Positions 15,122 to 22,832 of a stretch of DNA of 64,000 bases are shown here, piece by piece. The notes under the pieces were generated by a model, which was not told the origin of the DNA, made no database searches, and was given only the letters and a program-made list of their open reading frames with translations. Origin of the DNA: Acetatifactor sp. (GTDB lineage Bacteria; Bacillota; Clostridia; Lachnospirales; Lachnospiraceae); assembly GCA_024695935.1 (NCBI GenBank), contig JAILHH010000020.1:1-64000 (forward strand). The letters are read 5' to 3'. Made by a program: the position numbers and the translations under genes. Position 1 is the stretch's first letter; each line of letters begins with the position of its first letter.

Positions 15122-16021
15122 ATGGAGAAGGTATTACTCATATTAAACGGAAGTGCGGGAAAAGGGAAAATGCGGTCCGCCGCATATGAGATCATAGAAA
15201 AAATATGCCTGAAGGAATGCATTGTGACAGTTTTACCCATATCTCCGGACAAAGGCCTTGATATGAAGGCTTTTGATGATGCGGAGTGGGAAAAATATGA
15301 TCGCATCATCTGTGCCGGCGGCGACGGAACGTTAAATCATACCATCAATGCCATTATGAAGAAAAACATTTCATCCAGTGTGAGCCTTGGGTACATTCCG
15401 TCCGGAAGCACCAATGATTTTGCGAAGAGTATAGGTCTCTCAGAGGATGTGAAAAGGGCTGCCGAGGTGGCGGTATCCGGAGAACCTTTCTATTATGACA
15501 TTGGCAGATTTAATGACAATTATTTTAATTATGTGGCTGCATTCGGGGCATTTTCTGCAGTGAGTTATTCCACAAGCCAGGACTTTAAAAATGCTCTGGG
15601 ACATGCGGCATATGTGCTTGAAGGTATCAACAGACTTCCCGAAAACATCCGCTTTAACATACCCATGAAGATAAAGACGGACGTGTTCGAGGAGGAGGGT
15701 AATTACGTATTCGGCGCCATTCACAATGCCACTTCCATAGGAGGATTTTCGCTAAACACAAACGGATCCGTGGAATTAAACGACGGACTTTTTGAGATGA
15801 TCCTCATAAAAGCCCCTCAAAATCTCATTGAACTGTCCCAGATCACTCAGGGGCTTTTAAGCGGTAATTTCGACAGCCCTCTTATCAGCTTCCATCAGAT
15901 TAAAAGCGCCACCATCACATCAGATACTTTTGTTGCATGGAGCCTTGACGGTGAATACGGCGGAAAGGCAAAGAATGTGGAATTTAATGTAATCCCTTCG
16001 GCAATCCAGATAAATGTATGA
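15122..16021 (+). CDS. Diacylglycerol kinase-family lipid kinase (YegS/BmrU type)
   Basis: A 299-residue cytoplasmic lipid kinase. It has ILNGSAGKGKM at the N-terminus, the nucleotide-binding ICAGGDGTLNHTINAI (about residues 62-77), GYIPSGSTNDFAKS (about 91-104) and a C-terminal beta domain with WSLDGEYGGKAKNVEF. It probably phosphorylates diacylglycerol or a related lipid in phospholipid turnover. It is the last gene of the NusG_II-Gx-rhomboid group, 16 bp after the rhomboid gene, with AGAAGGGAC as ribosome binding site. Confidence 0.9.
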   Translation: MEKVLLILNGSAGKGKMRSAAYEIIEKICLKECIVTVLPISPDKGLDMKAFDDAEWEKYDRIICAGGDGTLNHTINAIMKKNISSSVSLGYIPSGSTNDFAKSIGLSEDVKRAAEVAVSGEPFYYDIGRFNDNYFNYVAAFGAFSAVSYSTSQDFKNALGHAAYVLEGINRLPENIRFNIPMKIKTDVFEEEGNYVFGAIHNATSIGGFSLNTNGSVELNDGLFEMILIKAPQNLIELSQITQGLLSGNFDSPLISFHQIKSATITSDTFVAWSLDGEYGGKAKNVEFNVIPSAIQINV

Positions 16022-16050
16022 GTTTGTTTATAGACTAAAAAATAAAAAAC

Positions 16051-16080
16051 TTGAGTTTAATGTATGTATTACATTATAAT
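16051..16080 (+). promoter_or_regulatory. Promoter of the nickel-transport operon
   Basis: TTGAGT (16051-16056) and a perfect TATAAT (16075-16080) are spaced by 18 bp. Transcription should start near 16087 and give a leader of about 175 nt before the first start codon. Confidence 0.75.
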
Positions 16081-16086
16081 ATTAAA

Positions 16087-16261
16087 GGCTGAAGCGTCCG
16101 AAGGCGCATTCATCGGACAGAAGTCCGAGGGCTTTTTAAAAAGATCTTTATTGTTCAAACATTAAAAATACGTATTTAAGTATATCCTGAAGATATGCAC
16201 TGCTTTGAAGGGCGGGCATATCTTCTTCTTTTTTAAAACAACATATGAGGAGAGAGTAAAA
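16087..16261 (+). promoter_or_regulatory. Attenuator-type leader RNA of the nickel operon
   Basis: The leader has a 5' folded part and a 3' switch. In the 5' part, GCGUCC/GGCGC (16094-16107, GAA loop) and CGGAC/GUCCG (16114-16127) form two hairpins. The pentamer GTCCG occurs twice (16096-16100 and 16123-16127) and either copy can pair with CGGAC. A 12-bp palindrome AAATACGTATTT lies at 16166-16177. In the 3' part, GAAGATATGC/GCATATCTTC (16189-16198/16216-16225) plus TTCTTTTTT is a perfect terminator. The upstream GTATATC (about 16179-16185) can instead pair with GATATGC and disrupt it. This is the layout of a riboswitch or another attenuation system. It does not fit the cobalamin or NiCo riboswitch patterns I know. 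Confidence 0.6.
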
Positions 16262-17329
16262 ATGCATATTCCTGAGAATTATTTAAGTCCCGCCACCTGT
16301 GCGGTAATGACTGCCGCAATGGTTCCGGTGTGGGCAAGAGCGGTAAAAAATGTGAAAGCTGAGCTTCCAAAGGAAAAGATATCCATGATAGGAGTGGGTG
16401 CAGCATTTTCCTTTGTGGGCATGATGTTTAATGTTCCCATGCCGGGAGGCACCACGGGACATGCTGTGGGAGGAACCCTTCTGGCAGCCCTTCTTGGACC
16501 GGATGCGGCCTGCATTGCGGTATCAATGGCACTTTTATTGCAGGCACTTATCTTTGGAGACGGAGGAATACTTGCCTTTGGAGCAAATGCTTTTAACATG
16601 GCTTTTGCCATGCCATACATCGGATATGGCATATACAGACTTTTGCTTAAGCTCTTTAAGGTTGACATAAAGGATAGATCCGGGTCAGACAAAAAAATAA
16701 TTTCCGCAGGTGTGGGCTCATACATAGGTATAAATGCGGCGGCTTTTTTGGCTGCGGTTGAATTTGGTATCCAGCCCTATTTCTTTAAGGATGCCGTAGG
16801 AAAGCCCATGTACTGCCCTTACGGACTTAATATTTCCATTCCCTCAATGATGATAGGACATTTAACAGTATTTGGCCTTGCGGAGATCATATTCACGGTG
16901 GCTATACTTGCATATGTATTAAAGACATCACCGGATCTGGTTCACGGCGCTGCAACTGTTGAAACTGAAAAAAGAGTAAATAAAAAGGGTAAGTTTACTT
17001 CCTATCTTCCTCTGCTCTTAGCTGTTTTGATAGCCTTTGTTCCTCTTGGACTTTTGGCCGAGGGAACAGCCTGGGGCGAGTGGGGAAGCGATGAGATCGC
17101 AGAAGTTGTAAGTGACGGAGAAGCTCTTGGCTTTGTCCCTCAGGGAATGGAGAGCGGATTTTCTCTCGAAGCCCTTATTCCCGACTATGCCATTGAGGGA
17201 GTGCCTGATATCATTGCCTATATCGCATCTGCAGTGATCGGTGTGGCAGTGCTTATCATAATCTTCAGACTTATATCTTCACTTTCGGATAAAAACAGGA
17301 TCCATAATGTGGAGCGCAGTAACAGTTAA
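16262..17329 (+). CDS. cbiM: Nickel/cobalt ECF transporter substrate component, CbiM-CbiN fusion
   Basis: A 355-residue membrane protein. The start at 16262 gives the essential MHIPENYLSP N-terminus, whose His2 ligates the metal in this family; GAGGAGAGAG precedes it. The CbiM body spans about residues 1-235 (MPGGTTGHAVGG, GDGGILAFGANAFNMAFAMP). A C-terminal CbiN/PDGLE-like part (about 245-350) has an extracytoplasmic loop between two helices. Members of this family carry Co(II) or Ni(II). The following lar genes make nickel far more likely, as in LarMNQO of Lactiplantibacillus. An in-frame ATG at 16205 lies within the attenuator and is rejected. Confidence 0.9.
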   Translation: MHIPENYLSPATCAVMTAAMVPVWARAVKNVKAELPKEKISMIGVGAAFSFVGMMFNVPMPGGTTGHAVGGTLLAALLGPDAACIAVSMALLLQALIFGDGGILAFGANAFNMAFAMPYIGYGIYRLLLKLFKVDIKDRSGSDKKIISAGVGSYIGINAAAFLAAVEFGIQPYFFKDAVGKPMYCPYGLNISIPSMMIGHLTVFGLAEIIFTVAILAYVLKTSPDLVHGAATVETEKRVNKKGKFTSYLPLLLAVLIAFVPLGLLAEGTAWGEWGSDEIAEVVSDGEALGFVPQGMESGFSLEALIPDYAIEGVPDIIAYIASAVIGVAVLIIIFRLISSLSDKNRIHNVERSNS

Positions 17330-17347
17330 TAGAAAACAGGTTTTTTA

Positions 17348-18157
17348 ATGAAAAAAAATGAGTTATATCCCGGTTTTATGCCGGATTGGATGATGCAAAA
17401 AAACGAATACGTACCGTCAAAGGACCGGGAAGGCTTTCTAACAAAAAGCCTTCTTGGTTTTTTGCGTCTTTTCAGGCATTTTTCCATGAGAGGAAATTCT
17501 GATATTTCGGTTATGGCCGCAGGAATGGGGCTGATCCTGACACTGGGGCTCATAATCCTTGTGGCACTTACGGATTCCCTGACATATTTAGCATGTGTTG
17601 GGGCTTTGGTTCTTGCTTTTTTAAGTTTTTCAAAGCTTGAGATCATGAAAAGGGCTCTGGGAACAAGCCTTAGCGTAATGGCTTTTACATTTGTGATAAT
17701 GCTCCCGTCATATTTTTTATATGGGTCTTTAAGCTATATATACATACCGGTCAAGGTTTTTTTGTCCGTATCCATGCTGTCCGTATATACATCCATCGTG
17801 CCATGGAACAGGATGACTGCGGCATTAAGGCTTTTTGGAATGCCGAACATATTGATATTTGTGCTGGATATGACCATTCATTACATACTCATTTTGGGAA
17901 ATGTGGCATTTGATATGCTGGCAGCCTTAAAACTAAAGAGCATCGGAAAAAACAGGGACAAAGTAAATTCTTTTTCAGGCATAAGCGGTACAGTCTTTAT
18001 GAAGGCCGTCACAATGTCAAAGGAGACGGAGGATGCGCTGACCTGCAGGCTTTTTGACGGAAAATACGATTCAAAAAAGGAAAGGATTGTTTTTGCCGAT
18101 TTTATCCCGCTGTTTATCCTTTGTATTTTTATTTTTTTGTATATATTTGTGGGATAA
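17348..18157 (+). CDS. cbiQ: ECF transporter transmembrane (T) component, CbiQ type
   Basis: A 269-residue membrane protein with about five helices. It has the coupling-helix region around AALRLFGMPNILIFVLDMTIHYI and GTVFMKAVTMSKETEDALTCRLFDG near residues 215-240, where CbiQ/EcfT proteins carry the conserved short motifs that contact the ATPase. The N-terminal 40 residues are hydrophilic and longer than usual. It begins 18 bp after the CbiM-N gene. Together with the next gene it forms the energising module for nickel uptake. Confidence 0.85.
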   Translation: MKKNELYPGFMPDWMMQKNEYVPSKDREGFLTKSLLGFLRLFRHFSMRGNSDISVMAAGMGLILTLGLIILVALTDSLTYLACVGALVLAFLSFSKLEIMKRALGTSLSVMAFTFVIMLPSYFLYGSLSYIYIPVKVFLSVSMLSVYTSIVPWNRMTAALRLFGMPNILIFVLDMTIHYILILGNVAFDMLAALKLKSIGKNRDKVNSFSGISGTVFMKAVTMSKETEDALTCRLFDGKYDSKKERIVFADFIPLFILCIFIFLYIFVG

Positions 18158-18219
18158 AACAGTTTAATGATGTCAAAACTGTGATAAAATTATGAAAAGA
18201 CCTTTGAGGGGGCGACAGA

Positions 18220-18894
18220 ATGGGAAGACATTTACAGATAGAATTGGAGGATGTGTACTTCAGATATGAGGACACACCTGCGCTGAATGGCATATCATTA
18301 AAGGTTTACGAGGGTGAGACCATAGGCTTAAAAGGAGACAACGGAAGCGGAAAGTCAACACTTTTAAGGCTCTTAAACGGTCTGGTATTTCCTGACAGCG
18401 GCAGATATCTGCTGGGCGGAAATGAGATAAACGGTAAGGCTATGAGGGATGAACTGTTTGCCAAGTCCGTCCACACAAAGATCGGATACGTGTTTCAAAA
18501 TTCCGACACCCAGCTTTTTTGCGGAAGTGTCAGGGAGGAAGTGGAATTCGGACCAAGACAGATGGGTTTATCCGATGAGGAAGTTTGGAGGCGAACAGAG
18601 GATGTGCTTAAGATGCTTGACCTTGAAAAAATACAGAACCGTCCCCCGTATCACTTAAGCGGCGGAGAAAAGAAAAAGACGGCTCTTGCCTCGGTCCTTT
18701 CCATGAATCCGGATATTCTGATGCTGGATGAGCCCATGAACGGACTGGACAAAAAGACGGTTGAGTGGCTGACGGGATTCATGTCACTTTGGAAAAAAGC
18801 CGGAAAGACACTTATAGTTGCAACCCACGATGAGAACCTTCTCTATGAAACGGCGGATAAGGTGATCGAACTGCATGAGGGCAAGATCATATAA
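18220..18894 (+). CDS. cbiO: ECF transporter ATPase, CbiO type
   Basis: A 224-residue cytoplasmic ABC ATPase. It has Walker A GDNGSGKST (about residues 40-48), the Q-loop in FQNSDTQLFCGSVREEVEFGP (typical of CbiO/EcfA), signature LSGGEKKKTALA (about 145-156), Walker B ILMLDEPMNGLD and the switch His in VATHDENL. A single ATPase is present, so it likely works as a homodimer. It starts 62 bp after cbiQ with GAGGGGG as ribosome binding site. A short dyad (ACAGTTT/AAACTGT) in that gap may be a weak internal signal. Confidence 0.92.
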   Translation: MGRHLQIELEDVYFRYEDTPALNGISLKVYEGETIGLKGDNGSGKSTLLRLLNGLVFPDSGRYLLGGNEINGKAMRDELFAKSVHTKIGYVFQNSDTQLFCGSVREEVEFGPRQMGLSDEEVWRRTEDVLKMLDLEKIQNRPPYHLSGGEKKKTALASVLSMNPDILMLDEPMNGLDKKTVEWLTGFMSLWKKAGKTLIVATHDENLLYETADKVIELHEGKII

Positions 18895-18938
18895 AACTTT
18901 GAATCTTTTGTGATCGGAAAAACCCTGACGGAGGAAAT

Positions 18939-19694
18939 ATGGACCAGGAAAAAATGCGGGAACTGCTTAAAAAATATAAAAATGGCGAAGCCACGGAGGA
19001 GGATGTGATCCTGAAACTAAAGGAAGCTCCTTTCGAAGATCTTGGTTTTGCAAAACTTGACAGTCACAGAGCCCTAAGACAGGGTATCGCGGAAGTGATA
19101 TACGGTGCAGGAAAGACACCGGAGCAGATCCTGGAGATAGCAAAAGCCGCAAAGGCAAAGGGCCAGGAAACCATTCTGATAACCAAGATGAGTAAGGATG
19201 CCGCCGAAGTTTTAAGGGGTGAAGTCGGATTAAATCTTGACTATGATGAGCTGAGTAAAACCGGTATCTGCGGAAAGATGCCTGCAAAAAACGGACGAGG
19301 CAAAATTGCCATAGTCACAGGGGGCACCAGCGACATGCCTGTTGCCGAGGAAGCGGCAAGATGCGCAGAGGCCTTTGGAAACGAGGTGGACAGGATATAT
19401 GATGTGGGTGTGGCAGGACTCCACAGACTCCTCTCAAACCTTGACAGGATAATGGAGGCGAAGGTTGTTATCGCCATTGCCGGTATGGAAGGTGCTCTTG
19501 CAAGTGTGGTGGGTGGCCTTGTGGATGTGCCTGTTTTGGCAGTTCCCACAAGCGTCGGATACGGAGCAAGCTTTAACGGGCTCTCTGCTCTTTTATCCAT
19601 GCTTAATTCCTGTGCCAGCGGTGTCAGTGTGGTAAACATCGACAACGGTTTCGGAGCTGCATATCAGGCCAGCATGATAAATCATATAAAATAA
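18939..19694 (+). CDS. larB: Nickel-pincer cofactor biosynthesis protein LarB
   Basis: A 251-residue protein. LarB carboxylates and hydrolyses nicotinic acid adenine dinucleotide, the first step to the nickel-pincer nucleotide used by lactate racemase and related enzymes. It has the PurE-like core: IVTGGTSDMPVAEEAA (about residues 124-139), AGMEGALASVVGGLVDVPVLAVPTS and GYGASFNGLSALLSMLNSCA. The N-terminal 60 residues carry the LarB-specific FAKLDSHRALRQGIAEVIYG stretch. It follows cbiO by 44 bp, with GGAGG before the ATG. Together with larC and larE it makes a complete cofactor set. Confidence 0.93.
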   Translation: MDQEKMRELLKKYKNGEATEEDVILKLKEAPFEDLGFAKLDSHRALRQGIAEVIYGAGKTPEQILEIAKAAKAKGQETILITKMSKDAAEVLRGEVGLNLDYDELSKTGICGKMPAKNGRGKIAIVTGGTSDMPVAEEAARCAEAFGNEVDRIYDVGVAGLHRLLSNLDRIMEAKVVIAIAGMEGALASVVGGLVDVPVLAVPTSVGYGASFNGLSALLSMLNSCASGVSVVNIDNGFGAAYQASMINHIK

Positions 19695-19758
19695 AAAGTC
19701 AGACAGGGTAAAACAAATTTAGACGAAAATGATATTTTCATCGGGAAAAGAGGGCTTA

Positions 19759-21105
19759 ATGAAGACATTATATCTTGAATGTAATATGGGCGCCGCAGGT
19801 GATATGCTCACTGCGGCATTATTGGAACTTTTGCCGGAGGAAAGGCAAAAGGAAGTCTTGGACAGACTGCAAAATCTGGGACTTGAAGGCGTGGAGATCA
19901 AAAAAGAGAAGGTCACAAAATGCGGTATCGCAGGAACTCATATGAAGGTGACTGTAAACGGTGAGGAAGAAGTCAGTGAGGATGTGGATCATGAGCATCA
20001 CCATGACCACGAACATTGTCATGATCACGAACATGACCACGATCATGATCACTGCCATGACCACAGCCACAACCACGACCATGATCATGACCACAATCAC
20101 GAACACGACCATCATGACCATGCCCACCATCACCATCATCACACTTCCATAAAGGACGTAGAAAAGATCATATACGGCATGGCACTTCCCTTTGGCGTAA
20201 AGATGGATGCGGTGGCTGTATATAAATTGATCGCCGAGGCAGAGAGCAATGCCCACGGAATGCCGGTTGAGGAGGTGCACTTCCACGAGGTGGGCAGCAA
20301 GGATGCCATAATGGATGTGGTGGCAGTTTGTCTGTTAATGCATGAGATAGATGCGGACAATATTTTCGCCTCCCCTGTACATGTGGGAAGCGGTCAGGTC
20401 AGATGTGCCCATGGCATAATGCCTGTTCCCGCACCTGCAACGGAATATTTATTACGTGGTATCCCTTCATATCAGGGAAATATCAAAGGGGAACTTTGCA
20501 CACCTACGGGAGCCGCTCTTTTAAAACACTTCGTCACTAAGTTTGGTCCCCGTCCCATGATGAATGTGGATAATGTGGGAATCGGATGCGGTATGAAGGA
20601 TTTTGAGGCTGCTAACTGTGTGAGGGCCTTTCTGGGAGACCTAATAACTGAGGAAACTCCCGGTAAATCAGAGAAAAAAGATGACACAGATACTGTTTTT
20701 GAACTGAATGCCAATGTGGATGACATGACTGCCGAGGAGATAGGTTTTGCTTGCGATAGGATCTTTGATGCGGGGGCCAGGGAAGTGTTTACAGAGTCCG
20801 TTTATATGAAAAAGAACCGTCCGGGGACACTTATCACGGTGATCTGTGACAGTAAGAGTAAAGAGTCTGTGCTGGAAGCGTTTTTTAAGCATACCACCAC
20901 CATCGGCATCAGAGAAAAAGAGTGTAACCGCTATGTGTTAAGCAGAAGCTTTGATAAAACCGAGACGGAATTTGGAACGCTTACCACAAAGACAAGTTCC
21001 GGATATGGTACTAAAAAGACTAAGGTGGAATATGATGATGCCGCAGAGGTAGCTCTTAAGCATGGCATGACTCTCAGAGAGGCGAGGGAATTGATCAACA
21101 GATGA
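19759..21105 (+). CDS. larC: Nickel-pincer cofactor nickel insertase LarC with His/Asp run
   Basis: A 448-residue cyclometallase that inserts nickel into the pincer nucleotide. LarC1 (LYLECNMGAAGDMLTAALLEL at the start, then FHEVGSKDAIMDVV, CTPTGAALLKHF) and LarC2 (NVDDMTAEEIGFACDRIFDAGA, VYMKKNRPGT, RREL-like end) lie in one uninterrupted frame. No programmed frameshift is needed, unlike Lactiplantibacillus. A segment of about 55 residues (about 76-130; nucleotides 19986-20142) is almost only His, Asp and Glu with a few Cys and Asn, ending in six His. It is probably a nickel store. The start at 19759 follows AAAGAGGG; an upstream in-frame ATG at 19729 lacks a good site. Confidence 0.93.
   Translation: MKTLYLECNMGAAGDMLTAALLELLPEERQKEVLDRLQNLGLEGVEIKKEKVTKCGIAGTHMKVTVNGEEEVSEDVDHEHHHDHEHCHDHEHDHDHDHCHDHSHNHDHDHDHNHEHDHHDHAHHHHHHTSIKDVEKIIYGMALPFGVKMDAVAVYKLIAEAESNAHGMPVEEVHFHEVGSKDAIMDVVAVCLLMHEIDADNIFASPVHVGSGQVRCAHGIMPVPAPATEYLLRGIPSYQGNIKGELCTPTGAALLKHFVTKFGPRPMMNVDNVGIGCGMKDFEAANCVRAFLGDLITEETPGKSEKKDDTDTVFELNANVDDMTAEEIGFACDRIFDAGAREVFTESVYMKKNRPGTLITVICDSKSKESVLEAFFKHTTTIGIREKECNRYVLSRSFDKTETEFGTLTTKTSSGYGTKKTKVEYDDAAEVALKHGMTLREARELINR
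19986..20142 (+). repeat. His/Asp codon repeat inside larC
   Basis: A low-complexity stretch of CAY and GAY codons encodes alternating His-Asp/His-Glu dipeptides. The repeat keeps long open frames on both strands, which produces spurious Met/Ile-rich overlapping frames that are not genes. At protein level it resembles the His-rich tails of nickel chaperones such as HypB and UreE. Confidence 0.9.
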
Positions 21106-21947
21106 TAAGCGATACCGAAAGAGAAAAACTTGAAGCCCTAAGGGCATATTTTAAAGAGCTCGGAAACTGCGCCATCGCTTTTTCCGGTGGGGTGGATTCC
21201 ACTTTTATGGCAAAAGTTGCCCATGACGTTTTGGGTGAGAAAATGCTTGCGATAACTGTTGTGGCATCCTCTTTTCCAAAAAGAGAGATGGATGAGGCAA
21301 AGGAATTTTGCAAAAAAGAGGGGATTCCCCATGTGATGGTGGAATATGACGAACTTTCGATCCCGGGATTTAAGGAGAATCCAAAGGACAGGTGCTATAT
21401 CTGCAAAAAAGCACTCTTTGGTAAAATGATGGAGATTGCAAAAGTCAGGGGTTTTATAAATTTGGCGGAAGGGTCAAACATGGATGACAACGGTGATTAT
21501 CGTCCGGGGCTATTGGCTATAAAAGAAATGAATGTTAAGAGTCCGCTCCGTCATGTGGGACTTACAAAGGCAGAGATCAGGGACCTCTCAAAAGAGCTTG
21601 GACTTCCCACATGGAACAAGCCCTCCTTTGCATGCCTGGCATCAAGATTTCCCTATGGGGAGGAGATCTCACATGAAAAACTTGACATGGTAGGTAAGGC
21701 TGAGCTGCTTTTGATAGACATGGGATTCGAGCAGATGAGAGTCAGGATCCACGGGAATATAGCCCGGATCGAAGTGTTGCCTCAGGATATCCTAAAGGTT
21801 GCAGAGCCGGAAAACAGAGAGAGGATCGTCACGGAGTTTAAAAACTATGGATTTTCCTATGTTTCACTGGATCTTCAGGGATACAGGACAGGAAGCATGA
21901 ATGAAATATTGGATAAAAATGCCCTTTCTAAAGGTAAAAATTTATAA
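21102..21947 (+). CDS. larE: ATP-dependent sacrificial sulfur transferase LarE
   Basis: A 281-residue PP-loop protein that adds sulfur to the pyridinium dicarboxylate mononucleotide during nickel-pincer synthesis. It shows SGGVDST (about residues 28-34), RCYICKKALF (about 93-102), GSNMDD and CLASRFPYG near residue 176. The Cys of CLASR is the position that donates its own sulfur in single-turnover LarE proteins. Three-cysteine [4Fe-4S] LarE types exist; the visible CxxC lies elsewhere, so the sacrificial type is more likely here. It overlaps larC by 4 bp (ATGA). Confidence 0.92.
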   Translation: MISDTEREKLEALRAYFKELGNCAIAFSGGVDSTFMAKVAHDVLGEKMLAITVVASSFPKREMDEAKEFCKKEGIPHVMVEYDELSIPGFKENPKDRCYICKKALFGKMMEIAKVRGFINLAEGSNMDDNGDYRPGLLAIKEMNVKSPLRHVGLTKAEIRDLSKELGLPTWNKPSFACLASRFPYGEEISHEKLDMVGKAELLLIDMGFEQMRVRIHGNIARIEVLPQDILKVAEPENRERIVTEFKNYGFSYVSLDLQGYRTGSMNEILDKNALSKGKNL

Positions 21948-21985
21948 TTCTGTACGATTTTACTTCCAATTTACAGAAAATTTTG

Positions 21986-21991
21986 TATAAT
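21986..21991 (+). promoter_or_regulatory. Extended -10 promoter of the phosphoribosyltransferase-like gene
   Basis: TTTTGTATAAT gives a perfect -10 box with TG one base upstream. The -35 region (TTCCAA at 21964-21969, 16 bp away) is weak. It separates this gene from the lar operon. Confidence 0.5.
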
Positions 21992-22026
21992 AGTGATATA
22001 AAATCTGTTTAACAGGAGGGGTCTAT

Positions 22027-22665
22027 ATGCAGGATTACAAGAAGATCAATTATGCAACCAACAAAGATGTAGTGCTCCGATATGTACCCGGTCACTTCAT
22101 CACTCCTCATTCACATGTCAATTATTACATGGACTTAACGGACATGAAATCCAGACAGCGTGAAGCCAGAGCCACCGGTGAAGAGCTGGCAAGCCACTAT
22201 ATGATCACCGAGATCGTGGATACCATTATCTGCCTTGACAATATGGAGGTTGTGGGAGCGTATCTTGCCAACAAACTCACAAAGGCGGGTGTTCATTCCA
22301 TGAATGCTCATCAGACCATCTATATCGCATCCCCCGAGTATGACTCCGGCGGACAGATAATTTTCAGAGAAAACAGTAAGCATATGGTAAAGGGCAAAAA
22401 GGTCCTCTTACTTTTGGCTACGGTTTCAACCGGAAATACCATCCAGAAAGCCATCCAGTCCATCCGTTATTACGGAGGCGAGGTCATGGGTATATCCGCT
22501 ATTTTCTCTGCTGCAACCCGTATCATGGAAATCCCCGTAAACTCTTTGTACGGAACAAAGGATTTGCCTGATTACGCAAACTATAAGCCTGATGAATGCC
22601 CTCTCTGCAAACAGAGAGTGCAGGTGGACGCACTTTGTAACGGCTTTGGGTTTTCCCTTATTTAG
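22027..22665 (+). CDS. Orotate phosphoribosyltransferase-like protein with altered PRPP motif
   Basis: A 212-residue type I phosphoribosyltransferase-fold protein. The segment KGKKVLLLLATVSTGNTIQKAI (about residues 122-143) sits where these enzymes bind PRPP, but the two acidic residues of the canonical (V/I)DDxxxTGxT are replaced by uncharged ones. The C-terminus carries CPLCKQRVQVDALCNGFGF, with a CxxC and a third Cys that could bind metal. Either catalysis is unusual or the protein senses a nucleotide, as PurR does. It has its own promoter and no pyrimidine genes next to it. AGGAGGGG precedes the ATG. Confidence 0.65.
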   Translation: MQDYKKINYATNKDVVLRYVPGHFITPHSHVNYYMDLTDMKSRQREARATGEELASHYMITEIVDTIICLDNMEVVGAYLANKLTKAGVHSMNAHQTIYIASPEYDSGGQIIFRENSKHMVKGKKVLLLLATVSTGNTIQKAIQSIRYYGGEVMGISAIFSAATRIMEIPVNSLYGTKDLPDYANYKPDECPLCKQRVQVDALCNGFGFSLI

Positions 22666-22724
22666 ATTTTCGAAGGACCTTCCGAAACCGGAGGATGACA
22701 CGATTTTGCCCTAGGGAATCTAAT

Positions 22725-22832
22725 TTGTCAAAATAGGTTTATGATTTAGTAAATATAGAATAAGAAAAAAGACTTCCTCTCATTTTATAATTCATTATGG
22801 GTTATAAACTACTATACAAGGAGGTCTTTTTT
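22725..22832 (+). promoter_or_regulatory. Amylase leader with ribosome-binding-site hairpin
   Basis: A 14-bp stem pairs 22765-22778 with 22819-22832 (one G-U), loop about 40 nt. Its 3' arm AGGAGGTCTTTTTT contains the whole Shine-Dalgarno sequence and ends at the base before the ATG. A possible promoter is TTGTCA (22725-22730) with TAGTAA (22747-22752), which would put the whole stem in the transcript. Alternatively TATAAT inside the loop is the -10 box and the stem never forms as RNA. Confidence 0.45.

Noticed and set aside
16205-16261. Earlier start for the CbiM-type gene
   Set aside because: It lies in the attenuator hairpin and would bury the required MHIP N-terminus.
16087-16261. Cobalamin or NiCo (czcD) riboswitch
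   Set aside because: Too short for a cobalamin riboswitch, with no B12-box-like sequence, and I could not match the NiCo consensus. Kept as an unidentified leader.
19819-20286. Met/Val/Ile-rich protein on the minus strand across larC
   Set aside because: Reverse translation of the His/Asp codon run; no start signals.
19759-21105. Programmed frameshift or pseudogene in larC
   Set aside because: Both halves are in one frame without interruption.
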